NCBI GenBank assembly: GCA_023078555.1
Contig: CM041197.1
Location: forward strand, 7,472,842 to 7,536,841
Origin: Ulva prolifera
Taxonomy: Eukaryota; Chlorophyta; Ulvophyceae; Ulvales; Ulvaceae
Reading direction: 5' to 3'
DNA length: 64,000 nucleotides
Part shown: positions 50,601-59,000 of the stretch, in pieces
Layout of the letters: the number at the start of each line of letters is the position of its first letter
How positions within the stretch are numbered: the first letter of the stretch is position 1
The notes under the pieces: model-generated
What the model saw: only the letters and a program-made list of their open reading frames with translations
What the model was told of the DNA's origin: nothing
Databases searched by the model: none
Translations under genes and position numbers: made by a program

Positions 50601-53226
50601 GACTGACGCAGATGTCCCTCCTTTCGCGGCGGAGCACACGTATGATGGGGGAGTGTTGCGCCGTCTGCGTGACCAGCTTCACACCCCCCCTGGTCATGGT
50701 AGGGTTCCTGTCATGGAAATGACATTCCGGCAGGACAACCCTGACCCTGATCCTACTGCGTACTCTCCACGATTTGGAGCTGGCTCCTCTGCGGAGGTTA
50801 TCCGACGTGACCCTGCTAGGGCAACGCCGGAAATAGCCAGAACAGCTTTGCATCGCACGCGTGCAATGTCCAGAGCTGCTGCTCAACCTGCCGTCCCTGC
50901 TCCCCCTCGTGTTCCCGGCGAAGTGTATCATCCTGTCGCCACGCCCTCTCGCACCGCGCGGTATGTTGTTACGCGCAATGCTGTGTTGCACGACCCTGGT
51001 GTAGAAGTTGCGCTCCCCATTCGAATGTCTGTCAGTGCGTCTGATGACGACATGGAGGATCCGTCCGATGATGACAGTCCTGGCATCTATGACGACGATG
51101 ACGAACAGCGCATGGACTACACCGTCTCAGATGATGAAAGAGCTGCGGCTCATCAGCATCTGGAGGCTCAGCGGGTCCGCTCTGGGAGTAATTCGGCAGC
51201 GGCCTCAGCATCTGGCGCGGGGGCAGTTGCTCAGCCCTTGCGAGGAGCTGAGGCGCCGAGGCCCTTCTGGGAGGATGAGCCAGATGAGGTGGAGACCGGG
51301 TCCGAATTAGGGGGAGAGGATCCGGACCCCTCAGCCGCGGTTGGGGTTGATTTGCCCGACGAGGTGAGGGCCATTCCAGCTGCCTTACCCCGTATTAAAA
51401 TCAATCCTCTTGTACGCAGACGCCTTGTTCCATTGGCTGCGGATGTAGCAGCTGTACAAATGCATGAGCCTGCGGGCTCTGACATTGCTAGTAGTAAGAC
51501 AGTTGAAGTTGCTATTGATGTTTCAGCTTGCGATCAGGACACATCAGCCGCGGCTGACTGTGGAGTGTCCTGTGCAGGCCTGAAGCCTCAGCATGTGGGG
51601 TCTGGCGAGCAGCAGAATGCTCAGCGTCATGGGTCGCGCAGAGCAGCTGCCGCCAGGAAGCAGAAGCCTTCCGACCCTGATCTGCCTTCTATGAAGGAAG
51701 GACTCGCGGGTCCAGACAGGGATGCGTGGCTGCGTGCCATGCAAGAGGAGGTAGATGCACTGGGTGAGCACGGAACCTTCGGGTTGTGCTATCTGCCTGC
51801 GGGCAAACGGGCTATCTCGGGCAAATGGGTGCTCAAGATCAAGCGTGGGCCTGCTGGTGAGATTCAGCGGTACAAGGCACGATATGTAGCTCGTGGTTTT
51901 TCTCAGGTAGAAGGAGTAGATTTCTTTGAGACATGGTCCCCTGTCGGTAGTTATGCGACGCTGCGGTTGTTGCTGTCAATAGCTGCTCAGGAGGATATGG
52001 AGATTAGGCATATAGATATACAGTGTGCTTTTCTGAACGGTGACCTGGAGGAAGAGGTTTTCGTTGAACAGCCCCCGTATTTTTCAGACGGGACAGCACG
52101 TGTATGGAAATTGCATAAGACTCTGTATGGCCTGAAGCAAGCCGCTCGCGAGTGGCATAAAGCTTTAGTCAAGGTCTTGGCTGAACTGGGATTTGTGTGC
52201 GCACAGAGTGATCCCGGACTGTATGTCAGTAAAACCAATCGGTGCTTTATTTTTCTGTGGGTGGATGACTTATTTATTTTCAGTTGCTCTGCGGGGCTGC
52301 AGGAAATAATCACTGTTATTCTCACAAAATTTGAAGGCAGAGATTTAGGTGACCTGTCTTGGGCACTTGGCACTGAGATCACGCGTGATCGAAAAGCCAA
52401 AACAATCACAATGACACAACGTAACAAGATCCAGAACTTGCTGGAAAAGTACAGCATGTCTGACTGTCGTAAATCTCCCACTCCATTAGTGCCGCGGCAA
52501 CAACTAAGGAGTGTGAAAGAGCATCCTGACCTGGAGAAAGCCAGTGCTGCTGAGCATTCCAGGTTCATGAGTGCTGTAGGAAGCATCCAGTACATTGCAG
52601 GAGTGACACGACCTGACCTGAGCTACGTGGCACATGCCCTGGCCCGGCACATGTCTAGTAGTCTGAAGGAACACTGGTCTGCCGTGCAACACGTTCTGAG
52701 ATACCTACAGTCCACGAAAAATCTAGGAATAAAATTTGTAGGCTCTGAGGGACATGGGTGTTTGCTAGAAGCTTTTTCAGATGCAGATTTTGCGAACTCT
52801 GCTGATCTGAAAAGCGTGTCTGGTATGATTATTCGAGTGTATGGGAACTCTGTTCTCTGGCGTTCGAAGAAGCAGAGTATAGTGGCTGGGGATACAACAG
52901 AGGCTGAACTCATCGCGATGAGTGCAACAGCCAACGAGTTGATGTGGGTGAAGCAGTTGCTTCTCGATTTGAAACTCGTCCCACATAAGCCGACTCTGTG
53001 GGGTGACAATAAGAGTGCCAATATCTTGGCTGTGAATGCTGTGTCCACTGACAGATCCAAGCACATTCGTGTGCGGCACTTGCGAGCGCGGGAATATGTC
53101 CAGATGGATGAACTTAAGGTAGCATGGGTCGGCACTGTCGATCAGGTAGCAGATGTGTTTACTAAAGTGCTGCCCGGACCTGCCTTGAAAGAAGTTCGTA
53201 ATAAACTCCAGCTAGTGGAGACTTAG
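47668..53226 (+). CDS. Copia gag-pol polyprotein
   Basis: One 1852-codon frame. From N to C: an acidic/Gln-rich leader; a Copia-type Gag region (about residues 100-290) ending in a CCHC zinc knuckle (CFFCKKKGHLRANC); a retropepsin-type protease region (IIVDSGSDMHIVG); the integrase zinc-binding and core domains (about 560-800; HTDKGGEFMVAALK); a long acidic, low-complexity linker (about 960-1330); the Copia reverse transcriptase (about 1350-1600; the block with LHKTLYGLKQAAREWHKAL); and RNase H to the end (VAGDTTEAELIAMSATANEL). The length is at the upper end for Copia because of the linker. The ATG at 47668 is the first of the frame, 306 bp after the 5' LTR. The frame is open throughout. Confidence 0.96.
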   Translation: MSLSNSNANANSPREERRDDAEQQPLVDRDADQQLPDGEQPAGMLLRGGRIVRPRPSSHTGQSSQQVPISSHVVNDPGHTESLISLETLTEALRASRGRSEPDLTKGKLPDWNYKTESFVAYEQKVFLWLGQFELDHLLQHAPSADEQRVHARARTQVLMSLPDADRTTVYRMSHLCEAWSYLTAKYRPSTEAEIHRLWSRFNSLSQHNKDVATYCGEVMSVYTQLEALGADVGQRWLRLKLLEVGEEFNAVRGEVQHSSPHVIIARLTEHADLLKQQRSLQARSGTPAGKPGHGWRKQHRGDGPVVAALAAGQAPREETRTCFFCKKKGHLRANCPQRKQAAARDVCTIEMPAKYPQPDASMPWNIIVDSGSDMHIVGNREMFTEYGPCQKVANLAGPGQLSIMGRGTIQVNLGAYVDKHGNTHPLDVEIPGVYYAPECPYNLLSTMGLRSEQMFLDTRRNVLYVPGLGDMATGVEDNVKFQELDVDGHPVFAFKMAVDTKPILVGAPVNRGVVWSNQSSPTSVVEDQQQWHHVAVAAIDLKRPNAGGAEVPYDAYLLEPAFIAHLSFHQSNWVLKRMQSNSDFYGHLNLDVDSEPLGNRCHGCRIGKVPAGKFSANDRELMGQAKWPGEQLHADLAGPVSPVGIGGVKYVLFVMCAFTRYTFVVGLRKKSEAAAMISYIIERIRVNVVKPGEPGLRILHTDKGGEFMVAALKLYLQRRGITHRLTPTAAHRCNGMIERRIGVAFESLRAVLLASGLPLFLWIECLASVVHGHNLTPSSALYHDKLASILKGLKAQHAVNASADVDEAEKSLGKGKRMKKAERDKLRDEEKRKYKLLATTELDEFLVRSCDKDVIPYMAFFRDTSVEVFQDLLRQQRPWGVEVYAYPRDDKLRKLSPRGVPAYWVGAGLGPSMQRVYAQDVPGGRVFVMRQVMCTADQMIRHVRKYDASAVVDKREPEEFANSYTVAFEGDDEGERVTDADVPPFAAEHTYDGGVLRRLRDQLHTPPGHGRVPVMEMTFRQDNPDPDPTAYSPRFGAGSSAEVIRRDPARATPEIARTALHRTRAMSRAAAQPAVPAPPRVPGEVYHPVATPSRTARYVVTRNAVLHDPGVEVALPIRMSVSASDDDMEDPSDDDSPGIYDDDDEQRMDYTVSDDERAAAHQHLEAQRVRSGSNSAAASASGAGAVAQPLRGAEAPRPFWEDEPDEVETGSELGGEDPDPSAAVGVDLPDEVRAIPAALPRIKINPLVRRRLVPLAADVAAVQMHEPAGSDIASSKTVEVAIDVSACDQDTSAAADCGVSCAGLKPQHVGSGEQQNAQRHGSRRAAAARKQKPSDPDLPSMKEGLAGPDRDAWLRAMQEEVDALGEHGTFGLCYLPAGKRAISGKWVLKIKRGPAGEIQRYKARYVARGFSQVEGVDFFETWSPVGSYATLRLLLSIAAQEDMEIRHIDIQCAFLNGDLEEEVFVEQPPYFSDGTARVWKLHKTLYGLKQAAREWHKALVKVLAELGFVCAQSDPGLYVSKTNRCFIFLWVDDLFIFSCSAGLQEIITVILTKFEGRDLGDLSWALGTEITRDRKAKTITMTQRNKIQNLLEKYSMSDCRKSPTPLVPRQQLRSVKEHPDLEKASAAEHSRFMSAVGSIQYIAGVTRPDLSYVAHALARHMSSSLKEHWSAVQHVLRYLQSTKNLGIKFVGSEGHGCLLEAFSDADFANSADLKSVSGMIIRVYGNSVLWRSKKQSIVAGDTTEAELIAMSATANELMWVKQLLLDLKLVPHKPTLWGDNKSANILAVNAVSTDRSKHIRVRHLRAREYVQMDELKVAWVGTVDQVADVFTKVLPGPALKEVRNKLQLVET

Positions 53227-53243
53227 CAGGGTTTATGGGGGAG

Positions 53244-53598
53244 TGTCACAATGCATGAGCCTGCGGGCAGCAGTGTGGTGACAGGTGCACCCATGCACGA
53301 ACGATCCGCGGATCCAGTGTAGGGGTAAGCCGCCAGCTAGGATCGTCTCGATGTAGTGAGAGAGATCGTGCGAGGGTTTCCCGCCGTAACCTTGAGTGTT
53401 GAGTGTTCAGTGTGCATATAAGCATGTGCACACTGAGATCTGTAACCATTCTCATTACTGTCTTACGGTATTAGCACTCTCCTCGCAGCATCTCTCGGTT
53501 CTACCTCTGTGCGCAGCAGGTACGAGATGCTGGCTGCCCTGACCTGACTTGAACGAGGACTGCGCGTCCGCCCTGCACATATGATAGCTTTTCTGACA
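53244..53598 (+). repeat. 3' LTR of the Copia element
   Basis: 355 bp, identical by eye to the 5' LTR, directly after the purine tract TTTATGGGGGAG that follows the polyprotein stop. Confidence 0.96.
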
Positions 53599-53667
53599 GA
53601 TTGAACTTTCCCTTCCCCTCTGCGCGCCACTGCGCTGTGTCCTGAGGACGTGCCTCATCCCACACTT

Positions 53668-55121
53668 TCATCGTGTGCGGCCCCAAGGGGAAGCCGCATC
53701 ACCGACTAGAAACGGCTGAAGACTCTCGGCGTGACCATCTGCAGTCAGCTCCTGGGTTGCCCCATGGAAGAGGCCCTGCTCAATGAGCTGGCACAGGTCC
53801 GAGCGGGACCAGAGGCCTGCATCACCCATTGTCCCTGGTGCGCCTGCGTTCATACACAAAAACCGACCATGTGCGTCACAAATAGCCAGTAGGAGGCTTG
53901 CCGGGCTACCCTTATAGCTCCAGAACGCATCCGAATCCCCCTAATCCCCCTGCGCCTTCTCTCTAGACGGCTTGCGTTGGGGGATGAGGCTCCCATCAAC
54001 TGCACCCACGGCTGGCAGCTTCCACTTACTTTTGAACTCTCGCACAGCCCGCCTCAGTTCTGCAGCTGCTCGAGGGAACCGAATCTGCTTTGTTTCTTGA
54101 ACCGCTAGCAGAGCATGCTCACGAGCGGCTAGCACTGGTTTCACACAGACCTCTGAGACACTGTTGTGAGGTATACAAAACAGCCGACTCATGCACCGCA
54201 ATGTAGGTACATGGGCCAGAAAGTAAAGTGTGACTAGTAGTTTAATTCTTTTGGAGTACTGTCTATGGGTTGGGATCACAGGCCTGGTATAGGGATGTAC
54301 ACGTGAAAGACCACCATGCCATACGGTGCATCGAAAGCAGTGGGTGTCATAAGGCACAAATCCATCCACCGGCGGTTCCTTTCGTTAGCAGGCAGATTAT
54401 CCCAATTCTTACCGACTATGGGGTGTTCTCCTTCAATGCACTGCAACAGATTGCCGCTGTACATCCAAGTAAGTACTCTGCGCCCAAGACGTACTTGACG
54501 CAGCTCGAGAATGTATGTATGTATGTATGCATGATTACATAGCCGTATCCATTTGGACATTGACAACTCCGAAATCCGGGACCGAAAGAGGCATCCAAGC
54601 AACATGCTGCCGCAAACTCTGACTTGCGCCACAGAATGCAACAACACGAGCCAATTCACCGAGAGGGGACGGGCGATTTGCAACACCCGACACCCCAGCA
54701 TCACCACCAACACCATCAACACCGACAATAAGCACAACCGCTACATCAGACCACGAAACACCAGAGGCACTGTCATAAGGACCTGGCCGTGCGAGCAACT
54801 GCCGCACCAAAACCGCAACGGCGGAGACATGCCGATCACGATGTGCCACTGGGACAGGTGGCAGAACTGCCCCGATGGGTGCACGTGCGATGTAGGATGT
54901 GAAGACATCAGCAGCACGTGAATATTCCAAATGCTTTTCACTACGGTGCCTACACAAGAAAGGAGACAGACCAGAAGGCAATTTAGAATGTAATCTAAAT
55001 CTACTTCTTCGAGATCGTCCAGCCATGTATTATCAGCTAACATGTACTCATGGAGCAATAGATCTTCCTCGCTATCAGACCAGAAGGCAACATGCTTCCA
55101 CGCTATCAGACCAGAAGGCAA
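53668..55121 (-). pseudogene. PIF/Harbinger transposase (DDE_Tnp_4), broken
   Basis: The minus-strand start at 55121 gives MPSGLIAWKHVAFWSDSEED and LLLHEYMLADNTWLDDLEEV, the acidic N-terminus of Harbinger transposases. The frame is then split by a ~470-bp insertion (54515-54984). It resumes with LELRQVRLGRRVLTWMYSG and the block NLPANERNRRWMDLCLMTPT. Near 54300 the coding frame changes. The helix-turn-helix part and first catalytic Asp follow (TLRCMSRLFCIPHNSVSEV, KLPAVGAVDGSLIPQRKP). A small duplication near 53945 (GGGGATTAGGGGGATT) creates a stop. The next catalytic block is GDSDAFWSYKGSPASLLLA, then APGTMGDAGLWSRSDLCQLI and VGDAASPWGRTR. The usual C-terminal block is missing, the sequence ending about 70 bp before the Copia LTR. 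At least three breaks, so a pseudogene. Confidence 0.88.
54515..54984 (-). repeat. Truncated copy of the 12.3-kb repeat inserted in the Harbinger transposase
   Basis: This matches 12324-12783 with very few differences (two amino-acid changes in the 122-codon plus frame). On the minus strand it ends in a (CATA)n run. The flanks carry AGAATGT at 54508-54514 and 54985-54991, a possible 7-bp target duplication. A truncated far end and microsatellite-like tail suggest retroposition, and the low divergence a recent event. Confidence 0.8.
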
Positions 55122-55259
55122 TTTAGGTTTACTTTACTTTACATGCCACCGCGGGCCTTCCGCATCGGCATCTGAGGAAGAACTCATCTCTCACACCACA
55201 GGAAATCATACAAGGTCTACAGTTATCACACAGAGCTCAGACGTGCAGTTTGGAAGTGT

Positions 55260-55730
55260 TTAGACGGCTCGTTGCATTCGCGGGGCTGTGCGTCCCGAAT
55301 CGGGCTCCCGATGGCACTCTTCGCCACTGAACACGGAGCCCGGTCGAACAGTCCGAGTCCGCTCTGAGCGCCCACCTCCACTGACCATGGCCCGCAGCTC
55401 TCACGGCGGCGCGCGCGCGTTGATTAGCATGCCATAGCATCACTGCGATGCACCTTCATGCGTACGACGTCGTGTGGGCCACCTGACGCGTCATGACGAT
55501 TCTACGTGCGCTCCGCCCTGGGCAACTGCCGTGATCATGACAGGCAGCGTGCACCCAAGCTTGGCCAACTTGCTTGCGACTCTGAGATCAGCTTGTCATC
55601 TTGTTCGCTGGTGGCACGCACGGTTCGGGAATTGTCAATGTGGCAGACCTAGGAGCTCGAAGTCTCAATGCCGACACTGCCTTCAGATGACTAGCATAGA
55701 GCCCTTCCGGATTTAACATGTTCTGATCCT
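55260..55730. other. No gene supported
   Basis: Spacer between the Harbinger remnant and the upstream region of gene B, with no domain-bearing frame. From 55733 a plus frame opens (CEECGPVFFHKPQHCFDG) that reads, apart from the retroposon, into the signal-peptide exon of gene B. Confidence 0.45.
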
Positions 55731-55816
55731 GAGCCTGTGAAGAGTGTGGTCCTGTGTTTTTCCACAAGCCTCAGCACTGCTTCGACGGCAACCTGCCGAT
55801 CGTCAAGGCCAATCTT

Positions 55817-55939
55817 CCTGCCGGACTGAGTTGTGAGTGCGGTTGTAGTGTTCGTGTGTGTGTGAGTGTATGTTGCAGTTGATTCGGATGAGATTCGGTT
55901 TCAGTATTTGTTTTCTCCCGTTCACTCTTTTGTAATATA
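55817..55939 (+). mobile_element. Short TGTAA-ending retroposon, 14-bp target duplication
   Basis: A 123-bp insert is flanked by TCAAGGCCAATCTT at 55803-55816 and 55940-55953. It begins CCTGCCGGACTGAGTTGTGA and ends CACTCTTTTGTAATATA. It is homologous to the inserts at 17292-17426 (opposite strand) and 16598-16674. The frame on either side is continuous (LPIVKANL before, GVAESRKDI after), so it seems to have entered a coding exon just upstream of the gene B signal peptide. Confidence 0.9.
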
Positions 55940-56010
55940 TCAAGGCCAATCTTGGTGTCGCCGAGTCCAGGAAAGACATCCTTGTGTACAGTGAGCACGT
56001 CGCGTCGGCC

Positions 56011-59000
56011 ATGCGTCGGCTTTCGGGTAACGTCATAGCATGCTTCATCGCGTACTTTCTGCTCCAAGCGTACATGTACAGGCCTGCTGCCGACTCAGCA
56101 GTCCAGACTCAAAGCGCTTTCTGCCAGCCAGTGCCTTCAGAAACATCGGTGCGGGCCTGAGTACCATCGGCAGCAGCCGTAGAGTGCAGCAAACGCTGGC
56201 GTGAGCATTGACTGTGCTCTGCTCTCGCCTTGCATTCGTTGCATGTGAGCCGCTTGCAGTGAATCTGCTATGCTGCACGGATCATATCGACATGATCGCC
56301 TGTATCAACATCCAGTGCCTAGGCTCTCGAATTACTATGTGTGCGTATGTTTGGGATAAGTACACCCTGCATGTACGTTGTGGTCGTTGAGCTTCAAGTG
56401 TAAATGAATCTGCACGCCAAGCCGTGGCCGCTTCACTAGGGTCGATGATCCCAGCCTGTTGAGCATCGACTTAATCCAACATTTTTCTTGGCTGTTCCAG
56501 CTTCGATGTTTCATTCTTGGTTCTTCGTGACCTGCTGCACAGGCGACGCTCAGGTTCTCACAACATGAGCTGCACAGCGTGTGTCAACAACCAGGCCGCG
56601 CGCCTCTGACTGCGCGAAGCTGCTAAATGTGAACGCATCTTTCTATTACAGCTAGCGCTGGCTGCATCGACGGTGGGTACGTTGGTCTCCGGCACAACCC
56701 CGCGCAGTGAGTTGCGGCATGCATATGCGGGCGGATTCGCATGCTGTAGGAAACATCACGCTGGAAGTCGCAGTATTCTGCTTGAAATATCCTGTGAAAT
56801 GCCGTCCATTTGTGAGTGCGGCTTGTCAGCCGTGTTGTGCATGCAGTGGATGTCTCCATCTTCTTGGTCGCCCCCAGTCGCTCCCGCTTCCAACTCACCA
56901 ACATGGTGCTGCTTAGCTCGATTTATCTTACTCATAGGAGGCCTTTTGCAGGCTTGCTCGTGGACGGATGCTTGCAAGGTTGCTGGGTGTGCAGGCAAGT
57001 GTGTAGCAAATGAAGGCCTGACTTCCAGCTGGGATGTGCTGCTGGACAGAGCCGCAGGAGAGGACTCATATGATGCGTGTCCCATGTTTGCTTTCTGGAT
57101 CAACCAGTGGTACACAACATACGAGGGCACTGGCCGTCGCCTCCAGTCTGCAAAAGTACGCCCTGGCATGCTACAGCTGTCTGCTAAATGATACAGCAAG
57201 AATGTACAAGTGCACAGTGCATGTATTTCACAGCTCCCAGGTGGCCCGGGAGCATGCCAAGGTGACAGTGCTCTTCTGGAGCAAGCTGTGTGCTCACCAT
57301 GCTGACCGTCAACGTTGGTACCTGCCATATCATCTCTCCTGTGTAGCACATGTTCAGTGGGATTGGAGGCATGGTCTTTTGACATCATCCTGTCACTGAA
57401 CATGGATGGATGAGGCTACAATCATAGGCATGCCATGAGACTGTACGAGCTCGCTCCAGTCATGAGGCCTGCAGACTGCTGCAGACGTTGCATCGTCACA
57501 ATCAATGCACATGCGCTGCTGTGGTTTAGCAATCGGAATTCGCACCTACTCTCCCAAGCCTCCAACCGGAGTTGTCTACGAGGCTGGAAGCGCCTGCTTC
57601 CAGCTGCGTACGCTGCAGGCACTGCATTGCGCTCCCCTCTTCTATTTGTCTGAAGCGGGGCAATACTGCCAATTTCAGTCTCCCCTGCACCTAGATGTGA
57701 GTGGCCTGTGCGCCTGCTGCATACAGTGACGAGCTGTGCAGGAGCCTGCAGAGTTCCTCAGAAATGAAACACTGTCAGCCCCAAGGCACGCGGGGCTTCG
57801 CGGCCAGCACCGCCGCATGCAAGAGCTCACGGCCGAAGGCCCATCACCTGTCGACGATGACCTCCCAACAAATGTGAGGCCCTGCACCGTCTGCATGCCG
57901 TGTTGCACGCTGACCTGGACTACTGTAGCTCCGCCCTGCAGCCGGTGTGCCTGCATATCAACAAGCATTGGGTTCAGATCATGCTTCGTTGTGCCTCCTG
58001 GCGCCGTCCTGTTGTGGTGAACCCGGCACGGTAAGCCACGCTTCCATCTATGGATTGTGTGAGGGACGCCCCTCCGGCACCTGCGCTGCGGTAGCGCGCC
58101 CAGGCGCTGTGTCTCCAACTGCCACTCAATTCCGCTGTGATATTTGCTGTGAATGTAGGTTGTGGTGCATAGCTCCGTGTTGTATTGTGCATATGTATAT
58201 GCTTCTGTAGAGAGAGCAGCCTGACTCCATTTCGGGCAGTCGAGGTCTGCCCGTGAGAGCATGCGCTGCGACATTCGCGGAACTCAATGTCTCACCATGT
58301 GGAGGACTAATGCTGACTTCCATCGCTGAGGATGTTGTTCAATCATTCTTTCATGGTGGCTTGCCATGGTCCTGCAAATGTGGGCCGTGATCGATGCGGT
58401 GCCCATTTAATGAACGTCAGACAGGAGGCCTGTGCAGCGCTGCCCAACAAGAGAAGAAGGCGAGATCACCCAGTTCACATTCGGCCTTGCAGCAACCCAC
58501 GGGCGGCACGTGTTCGAGGGTGATGCTCGCGGTGCGGTGTTGGGCCAAGTGTTTTATTCGGTGATTTCAGAAGTGCATGCTCGTCTGGACTTGCAGCATC
58601 ATTGACCCCTGCACGATGGCTGCAGCAGCGGTAGGCTGAAGACCCCGCTTCTAGCCATGTAGTTGTTGGCGTGGGGGTCTGCATGTTGTCTGGCTTCCGA
58701 ACGTTGGTGGACCGCTGCTATCTGTCATTGACACTGCTGTTGGGCACATCGCCAGCTTTGCGGCGGTGCATGTGGCCCTGTGGCGTAGAGAACTCATCTG
58801 TGCGCTGTGTCAGTCTTTGCAAGCACTCTAAGATGCAAAAGGTTGTCGCGTTGCGTGTACTTGGCGAGGTCGTGGAGCATTTTCAAAGGTGTACATCAAA
58901 TCTGTCGCATGTTTCTCGTGTTTGGGCTTGCGGGCAGGCCTTTGCACATGCTTCGCGGGCAGGGCGTCCAGGATGCGTAAACGTCAGTGGGCCTCAAATT

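Larger units (their letters stand above)
47008..53598 (+). mobile_element. Ty1/Copia LTR retrotransposon, looks whole and very young
   Basis: A 6591-bp element with two 355-bp LTRs (TGTCACA to TCTGACA) that appear identical. A primer-binding-site-like TGGTATCG follows the 5' LTR and a purine-rich tract (GGGGGAG) precedes the 3' LTR. One uninterrupted gag-pol frame has the Copia order protease, integrase, reverse transcriptase, RNase H. Identical LTRs indicate recent insertion. Unusually, the 5 bp on either side (GCGTC and GATTG) do not match, so no target duplication is seen. Confidence 0.97.

Noticed and set aside
47010-53455. Identical 69-codon minus ORFs at 47010 and 53246
   Set aside because: Both are frames across the two LTRs, not genes.
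54553-54921. Conserved plus-strand 122-codon ORF shared with 12362-12730
   Set aside because: Conservation only reflects recent duplication of the repeat; no motif supports this strand.
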